From Planctomycetota bacterium (GTDB taxonomy: Bacteria; Planctomycetota; UBA1135; GCA-002686595): a stretch of DNA of 19,176 nucleotides. The translations under genes were made by a program, and so were the position numbers. Shown piece after piece: positions 13,848-19,176 of this stretch. Location of the stretch: assembly GCA_013140785.1 (NCBI GenBank), contig JABFRZ010000361.1, positions 1-19,176 on the forward strand, read 5' to 3'. Positions within the stretch are counted from its first letter, which is position 1. Each line of letters starts with the position of its first letter. Below the pieces are notes generated by a model. That model saw only the letters and a program-made list of their open reading frames with translations. It was not told where the DNA came from and did no database searches.

Positions 13848-16800
13848 ATGACGCCGGAGCAGTACGAGCGTGCCAGCGAGATTTTTCACGCCGCACTCGA
13901 CCTGGAACCGCGTGAGCGCGCGGCGCTGATCGAGCGCGAGAGCGCCGGCGACGCCGTGGTGCGCGCGGAGGTGGAGTCCCTGCTCGCCGCCCGCGAGCGC
14001 GCCGCGTCCTTCCTGGAGCCCGCGCCGGCGCAGGAGCCAGAAACCTCGCTCCGTGGCCGGACCATCGGGCACTACCAGATCCTGCGCGAGCTCGGTTCAG
14101 GCGGCATGGGCGTCGTCTACGAGGCCGAGCAGCGCGAGCCACAACGGCGCGTTGCGCTCAAGGTCGTGCGCGCGGCGGCGCTCGGCGGCCGGGCCGTGAC
14201 GCGCTTCCGACACGAGGCCGAGATCCTCGGCCGGCTGAGCCATCCCGCCATCGCGCGCGTCTACGAGGCCGGCACGCACGAGGACGGCTCGGGACCCATC
14301 GCGTTCTTCACCATGGAGCTGGTCGAGGGCGGCGCCTCGCTCACGGATTACGCCGCGGCCAAGCACCTTCCGTTGCGCGCGCGTCTGGAGCTGTTCCTGC
14401 GCGTTTGCGAGGGCGTCGCCTACGCGCACCAGCGCGGCGTGATCCACCGCGACCTCAAGCCCTCGAACATCCTCGTGGACGCAGGCGGTAATCCCAAGCT
14501 CCTGGACTTCGGCCTGGCGAAGCTGACCGAGGCGGAGAGCGGCTTCACGAGCCTGCAGACGCGAACCGGGCAGCTCGTCGGAACGCTGCCATACATGAGC
14601 CCAGAGCAGGTCGAGGGGAAGCCCGGCGAGGTGGATGCGCAGAGCGATGTCTATGCCCTGGGTGTGCTGCTCTACGAGCTACTCACGGGCCGGCTGCCGC
14701 ACGAGACGGCGCGCGTGAGCCTGACCGAGGCCGCGCGCGCCATCGTCGAGGACGATCCCGCGGCGCTGGGCTCGCTCCAGCGTGGACTGCGCGGCGACGT
14801 CGAGACCATCGCCGCCAAGGCGCTCGCGAAGGACAAGGCGCGCCGCTATCCGACGGTGCTGGCGCTGGCCGAGGACATCCAGCGCTTCCTCGAGCACCGG
14901 CCCATCCTGGCCCGACCCGCCTCGATGACGTACCAGATCCAGCGGCTGGTGCGGCGCAATCGGGCTGTGGTCGCGGGGGCGCTGGCGGTCGTGGCCGCGC
15001 TCGCGATCGGCCTCGTGCTGACCGCGTGGCAGGCGCTCCACGCAACGCAGGCGCGCGATGAGCTGGCGGAGGAGCAGAAGCGCGGCCGGATGCGCGAGTA
15101 CTTCGCCTGCATCGCGGCGGCCGAGAGCGCGCTGAGGGCCGATGATCCGGCTGCGGCCGACGAGCGCCTTCGAGCCGCGCCGAGCGAGCTGCGCAACTTC
15201 GAGTGGTGGCACCTGAAGCGGCGGCTCGACGACAGCGCGCTGACGCTGGGTGATGGAGTCTCGCTTCCCAAGTGCTTGGCCGCGAACCCCCTCGACGGGA
15301 CGCTCCTGTGCTCCTCGGTCAGGAGCCTGCATCGATGGCGGACCTCCGACTGGCGGCACACCGTCGTGACCGAAGGCGGTGAGCTGATCGATGATCTGGC
15401 CGTGTCGCCGCGCGGAGATTGCTGTGCCGTGCTGCGCAGGGACGGAACTCTCGAGCTCGTGAGCTTGGACGACGAGCTCGACACGCGAGTTCTCGCGGTC
15501 GGTCTCGGTAGTGAGGTGGAGCAGCGCCTCGTCTTCACCCCCGATGCACGCGCGGTCCTCGTCCGCTCGAGGAATGCACCCGTGCTACGCGTCGACGCCG
15601 CCACGGGGGAAAGGACGAGCCTCTCGCTCGAAGGCGGATTCGCGCGCATGGTCTTTCTCTCGCCCGGTGTCTTCGCGGCGGGCGATGGGAACGACGTCTT
15701 GCTCTGGGACATGGCGCGAAACGAGCTCGTGGCGAGGCTGCGTGGCCACACGGCCAAGATCCTGTGCCTCGCGGCGACGCCCGAAGGAGAGGGCCTGCTC
15801 TCCGGCTCGGACGATGGAACGATCCGTCTGTGGAGATCCACCGCTGGGGCGTGGAGCGAGGTTGCGACCCTCTTCGGGCACGCCGGAGGAGTGACCGCCG
15901 TGGTCGTCCGCTCCGATGGCCTGCGCGCGTTCTCGGGCGGAAGCGACGGATCGATCCGCGTCTGGAACCTCGCGCCCCCCGGATTGGAAGCGACCCTGCA
16001 CGGCCATCGTCAGGATGTCAGCGACCTCGCGCTGATCGACGATCAGACGGTCGTGTCCGTCGGCAGCGACCATGCGGTGAAGGTCTGGAAGCCCGACCAG
16101 CTCGCGCCCACCAGCGTTCCGGGCGGAACGCTGGCGATCGTCCGGACCGGCGCCACCGGAAGGCTCGAAGACGAGATCCGCGGCTCCGCTGGGGCGGAGT
16201 ACGCCTTCCTGCGCCCCCGGCAGGAGGAAGGTCCGCAATTGTCCGCCGACGTTCCCCACGAGCGGAGGGCGGCTCCCTTCGGGTTGCTCACGCCGGTCTC
16301 GAGACCCGAGGGCCCGGTGATGCTGATCGACATGCTGACACAGGCTCCTGCCACCGTTCTGGAAGGCAGCCTGGCGAATGGCCACGCCCTCTCCTTCAGG
16401 TCCAGCCCCGATGGAACTCGACTCGCCGGCCGCAACGACGAAGGTGCCTGCCGCGTCTGGGACCTCGTCGAGCAGCGCGTCGTTGCGCACTGGAAGGACA
16501 GGGTCAATTCAAGCGCGGGCATGGCCTTCGATTCCGCCGGACGGAGCATCGCGGTGGCTGCGATGCCGAGCGAGGTACACGTCCGCGACCTGCCCTCGAC
16601 CGACATCCGGCGGACCCTGGTCGGGCACGGGAGCGACGTGCTCGCGATCGCGTTCAGCCCTGATGACAGGCTCATCGCCACCGGCTCGCTCGACCTGACC
16701 GTGCGCCTATGGGATGCACGCACGGGCTCGACCCTGCACGTCCTCAGCGGACACGCGCTGGAGATCTGGGCCCTGGCCTTCAGCCCCGACGGCACCCGCC

Positions 16801-17540
16801 TGGCGAGCGGGGATCGGTTGGGCGTGGTCCGGCTCTGGGACGTCGCCAGCGGACAGCCCGTGGGCGTGCTGCGCCAGACTTCGGAACCGATCGGCGAGCT
16901 GGTGTTCCTGCCGGACGGCTCGGCGCTGGGGGCGATGCTGTGGAGTTCTCCGAAGGGCAACAGCCTGCGCTTCTGGTTCGGCGCAACGCCCGCGGAGCAA
17001 CTCGTCGATCGGCTCCTGGAGCAGGCCGTGATCCCGGAGGACGTCGCGACGGAGATCGAGGGCGATCCTTCGCTCGCGCCCGAGCTGAAGTCCCGGGCCG
17101 CGCTTCTGGCGCGCGAACGCCGCGTGGATCCCGTCCTGCTGAACGAGAAGGCCTGGAACCTGGCCGCCATCGCGGGCCGCACGCGCGCGGAGTACGAGGA
17201 AGCGGTGCGCCTGGCGCGCGGGGCCTGCGCGCTAAGCGATGAGAACGGGTGGTACCTCAACACGCTCGGCGCCGCGGAGTACCGCAACGGGGACTACGAG
17301 GCCGCGCTCGATACGCTCACGCGCGCGGATCGCATCAACCATGGCCTACCACCCGACCTCGCCTTCATCGCCATGGCGAACGCCGCCCTCGGCCGCAAGG
17401 AGGCCGCCCTCAGCGCGCTGGCGCGCATGAGGACGCTGATGACGGACGGCTGGGGCGGAGGGTCACCGAAAGCGCTGGCAATGGAAGCCGAGCGCTTGAT
17501 CTCCGCGAGGTGGCCCGAGGCGAGCGCGCAGTCGGAATGA
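13848..17540 (+). CDS. Transmembrane serine/threonine protein kinase with WD40 and TPR-like C-terminus
   Basis: This 1230-residue protein has an N-terminal helical stretch (1-70). A Hanks-type kinase domain follows at about 74-350: glycine loop GSGGMG (83-88), ATP-binding K105, catalytic HRDLKPSN (D202), DFG (220-222) and the activation segment with GTLPYMSPEQ. One hydrophobic segment (about 373-395, AVVAGALAVVAALAIGLVL) puts the C-terminal part outside the cytoplasm. From about 480 to 1043 lie WD40-type blades, best seen as LRGHTAKILCLAATPEG (631 on), FGHAGGVTAVVV, VGHGSDVLAIAFSPDD and SGHALEIWALAFSPDG with RLWD ends. A TPR-like tail (about 1100-1210) contains WYLNTLGAAEYRNGDYEAALDTL. It is co-transcribed with the sigma gene. 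The signal it senses and its targets are unknown; a role in sigma activation is inferred. Confidence 0.92.
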   Translation: MTPEQYERASEIFHAALDLEPRERAALIERESAGDAVVRAEVESLLAARERAASFLEPAPAQEPETSLRGRTIGHYQILRELGSGGMGVVYEAEQREPQRRVALKVVRAAALGGRAVTRFRHEAEILGRLSHPAIARVYEAGTHEDGSGPIAFFTMELVEGGASLTDYAAAKHLPLRARLELFLRVCEGVAYAHQRGVIHRDLKPSNILVDAGGNPKLLDFGLAKLTEAESGFTSLQTRTGQLVGTLPYMSPEQVEGKPGEVDAQSDVYALGVLLYELLTGRLPHETARVSLTEAARAIVEDDPAALGSLQRGLRGDVETIAAKALAKDKARRYPTVLALAEDIQRFLEHRPILARPASMTYQIQRLVRRNRAVVAGALAVVAALAIGLVLTAWQALHATQARDELAEEQKRGRMREYFACIAAAESALRADDPAAADERLRAAPSELRNFEWWHLKRRLDDSALTLGDGVSLPKCLAANPLDGTLLCSSVRSLHRWRTSDWRHTVVTEGGELIDDLAVSPRGDCCAVLRRDGTLELVSLDDELDTRVLAVGLGSEVEQRLVFTPDARAVLVRSRNAPVLRVDAATGERTSLSLEGGFARMVFLSPGVFAAGDGNDVLLWDMARNELVARLRGHTAKILCLAATPEGEGLLSGSDDGTIRLWRSTAGAWSEVATLFGHAGGVTAVVVRSDGLRAFSGGSDGSIRVWNLAPPGLEATLHGHRQDVSDLALIDDQTVVSVGSDHAVKVWKPDQLAPTSVPGGTLAIVRTGATGRLEDEIRGSAGAEYAFLRPRQEEGPQLSADVPHERRAAPFGLLTPVSRPEGPVMLIDMLTQAPATVLEGSLANGHALSFRSSPDGTRLAGRNDEGACRVWDLVEQRVVAHWKDRVNSSAGMAFDSAGRSIAVAAMPSEVHVRDLPSTDIRRTLVGHGSDVLAIAFSPDDRLIATGSLDLTVRLWDARTGSTLHVLSGHALEIWALAFSPDGTRLASGDRLGVVRLWDVASGQPVGVLRQTSEPIGELVFLPDGSALGAMLWSSPKGNSLRFWFGATPAEQLVDRLLEQAVIPEDVATEIEGDPSLAPELKSRAALLARERRVDPVLLNEKAWNLAAIAGRTRAEYEEAVRLARGACALSDENGWYLNTLGAAEYRNGDYEAALDTLTRADRINHGLPPDLAFIAMANAALGRKEAALSALARMRTLMTDGWGGGSPKALAMEAERLISARWPEASAQSE

Positions 17541-17580
17541 GGCCTCGATCGCAGCTGGTCGGGTCATGTCGAGGCAGGTG

Positions 17581-17603
17581 GCCGGGTGGATTCGCAGCCC
17601 GGC
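17581..17603 (+). terminator. Possible terminator hairpin after the kinase gene
   Basis: GCCGGG (17581-17586) and CCCGGC (17598-17603) form a 6-bp stem with an 11-nt loop, 40 nt past the kinase stop. A second small stem CCAGG/CCTGG follows at about 17608-17626. No U-tract follows the first hairpin, so intrinsic termination is uncertain. Confidence 0.35.
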
Positions 17604-17615
17604 TCCGCCAGGGCC

Positions 17616-17644
17616 TTGCGCCTGGGTACAGAACCTCTGATCAT
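17616..17644 (+). promoter_or_regulatory. Candidate promoter of the winged-helix/nucleotidyltransferase pair
   Basis: TTGCGC (17616-17621), a 17-nt spacer and GATCAT (17639-17644) form a weak sigma-70-like pair. They sit in the only AT-richer stretch nearby, about 20 nt before the ATG at 17665. No Shine-Dalgarno precedes that ATG (TAGTTTTTATTGCC), which would fit a short or leaderless transcript. Confidence 0.3.
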
Positions 17645-17664
17645 ATGGGCTAGTTTTTATTGCC

Positions 17665-17997
17665 ATGAGCCTGCGCCGCGAACTCAAGCTCCTCGGCAGT
17701 CCGAGGCGCACCCAGGTCCTCGTGCTCCTGGCGCTCCTGGGGGAGAGCTTCCCTAGCGAGATCTGCCGTCTGCTCGATGCCAAGAAGGCCGCCATTCTCT
17801 ACATCCTCGATGGCCTCGAGGCCGAGGGCATCGTGGCCAGCCGGCCTCTGGGCCGCACGCGACGCATGGAGCTCGACCCGCGCTTCTTCGCGGCCAAGGA
17901 GCTGCGGGCGCTGCTCCTGAAGCTGGCCGAAGCCGACGACCGCATCCAGGCCGCCGCCGCGCGCCGCCGGGCCCGTCCGCGCCGGAAGGGCAAGTAG
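17665..17997 (+). CDS. Small winged-helix DNA-binding protein
   Basis: This 110-residue protein looks like an ArsR/MarR-type winged helix. LGSPRRTQVLVLLALLG (10-26) gives the first helices. FPSEICRLLDAKKAAILYILDGLEAEGIV (29-57) resembles the helix-turn-helix, and ASRPLGRTRRMELDP (58-72) the wing. A helical segment rich in Leu and Ala (73-97) and a very basic tail (RRRARPRRKGK) follow. No metal-binding cysteines are present. Its TAG stop is directly followed by the ATG of the next gene, so the two are surely co-translated. By analogy with AbiEi-type antitoxins it may repress its own operon and counteract the neighbour; this is inference. A plain transcriptional regulator is the alternative. 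Confidence 0.7.
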   Translation: MSLRRELKLLGSPRRTQVLVLLALLGESFPSEICRLLDAKKAAILYILDGLEAEGIVASRPLGRTRRMELDPRFFAAKELRALLLKLAEADDRIQAAAARRRARPRRKGK

Positions 17998-18537
17998 ATG
18001 GGAATCACGCGCGGCTCCTCGCTGCGCGAGGTCGCGTTCGCCGTGTGCACGGCGCTCGATCGGGTCGGGGTCACCGCCGTGCTCACGGGCGGGGGTGCCG
18101 CGACCCTCTACGCGCCCGAAGCGATCCAGTCTTTCGATCTGGACTTCGTGCTCGAGGTCTACAGCGACAAGAACTCGCCCGGCAAAGTCCTCGAAGAGCT
18201 CGGGTTCCGGAGAGAGGGCCACGACTACCGCCACCGCGCCTCGCGCTTCCAGCTCGAGTTCCCGGTCGGCCCGCTGGCGATCGGCGCCGAGCGCATCGAG
18301 CGCTGGAGCACCCTGCGCGCAGGGCCCGGGCTTCTCCACGTGATCACCGCCACAGACTCTTGTCGAGACCGTCTGGCTGCGTTCTTCCACTTCCAGGACC
18401 GCAGCGCCCTCGATCAAGCCTGCGCCGTGTACGCCGCCCAGAAGCGACGCATCGTTCTGAAGAAGGTCCGCGCCTGGAGCCAGCGCGAAGGCAAGCTGGA
18501 CGCATTCGAAGAGTTCGCCCGCCGCGTGCGCCCTTGA
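17998..18537 (+). CDS. Nucleotidyltransferase-like protein (AbiEii/MNT-type)
   Basis: This 179-residue protein shows the minimal nucleotidyltransferase pattern. VTAVLTGGGAATLYAP (25-40) gives the glycine motif, SFDLDFVLE (45-53) the metal-binding D47-x-D49, and FQLEFP (84-89) supplies the third acidic residue (E87). The segment SCRDRLAAFFHFQDRSALDQAC (121-142) is typical of a group of uncharacterised nucleotidyltransferase-fold proteins paired with small HTH proteins. Such proteins include toxins of type IV toxin-antitoxin systems (AbiEii) that modify tRNA or other targets. The start is fixed by the zero-nt junction with the upstream stop (TAG then ATG). The gene ends 25 nt before the convergent phosphotransferase gene. 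Toxin function is inferred from fold and pairing only; a housekeeping nucleotidyltransferase is possible. Confidence 0.65.
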   Translation: MGITRGSSLREVAFAVCTALDRVGVTAVLTGGGAATLYAPEAIQSFDLDFVLEVYSDKNSPGKVLEELGFRREGHDYRHRASRFQLEFPVGPLAIGAERIERWSTLRAGPGLLHVITATDSCRDRLAAFFHFQDRSALDQACAVYAAQKRRIVLKKVRAWSQREGKLDAFEEFARRVRP

Positions 18538-18562
18538 GGCTGCGGGGAGAAGAGCCTGGGCT

Positions 18563-19176
18563 TCAGCGGGTTGGCTCGGTGCCGCCCTGGATCCGCCACG
18601 CGGCTCCGAGCGCGAAGCGCGCCTTCTCGATCGCGCCCCGCTCCAGGCGGCGCAGGGTCGAACCCGCGCGGCTGACGAGTTCGGCGGCGGTGCAGGCGGC
18701 GAGGTGTGCGCGCTCGGGAGGCGTGCCGCCGGTGGAGCTGTAGCCGGCGAGGAGTTCGTCCGCGGCGGCGGCGAGGTCCACGCGCTCGTGCTCGACGATC
18801 CAATCTGCGATCCAGTTGGCGAGGTCGAAGGCCGGGTCGCCGGCGGCGAGCAGGTCGAGGTCCATGAGGAACCAGCGCCCGTCCGCGAGGCGCACGACCT
18901 GGTCGGGGTGGAAGTCGCCGTGGCAGAAGACCAGGCGCCGCGCGCGCGGGTGTGGCGCGGCGCGCGGCAGACGCGCGAGCTCTGCATCGACCGCGAAGAA
19001 CTCGTCCAGGTCGCTGGAGTGGCCGGTGGGCACCGCGCGCAGCTCCGGCGACGGGGCGAGCGCGTGCAGGCGCGCGAGCAGGGCTCCGGCTTCGCGCGCA
19101 TGCCCGAAGATGTCCGGCGCGGAGGCCTCGAGCGCGAGCCACGGCTCCAGCAAGAAACCCTGGCGCAGATTGGTGG
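18563..19176 (-). CDS. APH/choline-kinase-type phosphotransferase, partial (5' end outside window)
   Basis: The reading frame stays open to the right edge, so the N-terminal part with the nucleotide-binding lobe is missing; about 204 C-terminal residues are visible. A TTG at 19151-19153 could be mistaken for a start, but coding continues upstream (TNLRQGF before LLEPW). The catalytic loop reads FCHGDFHPDQVV, the APH-family HGDxHPxN motif with Gln in place of the usual metal-binding Asn. The second metal motif is WFLMDLDLLAAGDPAFDLANW. GALLARLHAL upstream is also typical. The family phosphorylates small hydroxyl substrates such as aminoglycosides, choline, homoserine or methylthioribose; the substrate cannot be told. 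It converges on the nucleotidyltransferase gene. Confidence 0.8.
   Translation of the reverse strand, partial: TNLRQGFLLEPWLALEASAPDIFGHAREAGALLARLHALAPSPELRAVPTGHSSDLDEFFAVDAELARLPRAAPHPRARRLVFCHGDFHPDQVVRLADGRWFLMDLDLLAAGDPAFDLANWIADWIVEHERVDLAAAADELLAGYSSTGGTPPERAHLAACTAAELVSRAGSTLRRLERGAIEKARFALGAAWRIQGGTEPTR

Noticed and set aside
15585..17287. Minus-strand open frames opposite the kinase WD40 region
   Set aside because: They are Ser/Arg-rich shadows opposite an intact kinase gene with complete motifs.
18537..18562. AGGCT/AGCCT stem between the convergent nucleotidyltransferase and phosphotransferase genes as terminator
   Set aside because: It is only 5 bp with an 11-nt loop, overlaps a stop codon and has no U-tract; too weak to list.

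Overview
The window is strongly GC-rich with long overlapping shadow reading frames. The best taxonomic clue is the adjacent pair of an ECF sigma factor of the type common in Planctomycetota and a very large membrane Ser/Thr kinase with WD40 and TPR-like regions. A secreted protein with a long near-identical repeat array and an HYR domain fits too. I infer a planctomycete or a close uncultivated relative. No rRNA, tRNA, CRISPR array or transposase was seen.

Left part (1-7417, minus strand): one tightly packed operon read right to left as pstS-pstC-pstA-pstB-aroA-gpmI-ppd. Start and stop codons overlap by 4 nt at pstC/pstA, pstA/pstB and pstB/aroA. The first four genes encode a high-affinity phosphate ABC importer. 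The last three are enzymes of phosphoenolpyruvate (PEP) and phosphonate chemistry: EPSP synthase, a divergent cofactor-independent phosphoglycerate mutase homologue and phosphonopyruvate decarboxylase. Together they suggest phosphate uptake coupled to C-P bond (phosphonate) synthesis. PEP mutase and a later enzyme would be expected just left of the window.

Middle (7579-10146): a minus-strand ArsI/CadI-like metalloprotein with vicinal cysteines lies upstream of pstS. It is divergent from a plus-strand asparagine-synthetase-like ligase that lacks the glutaminase cysteine.

10147-13274: a minus-strand gene for a secreted protein with 14 repeats of about 50 residues and a C-terminal HYR domain. 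Around it lie three copies of a previously unexplained roughly 75-125 bp element: one past its 3' end and two in tandem (145-bp offset) before its 5' end. The third copy forms the leader of the sigma gene.

13275-17540 (plus): ECF sigma factor, then the 1230-residue kinase, 9 nt apart. 17665-18537 (plus): a winged-helix protein directly abutting a nucleotidyltransferase-like protein, an arrangement resembling type IV (AbiE-like) toxin-antitoxin modules. 18563-19176 (minus): the C-terminal part of an APH-type phosphotransferase cut by the window edge.
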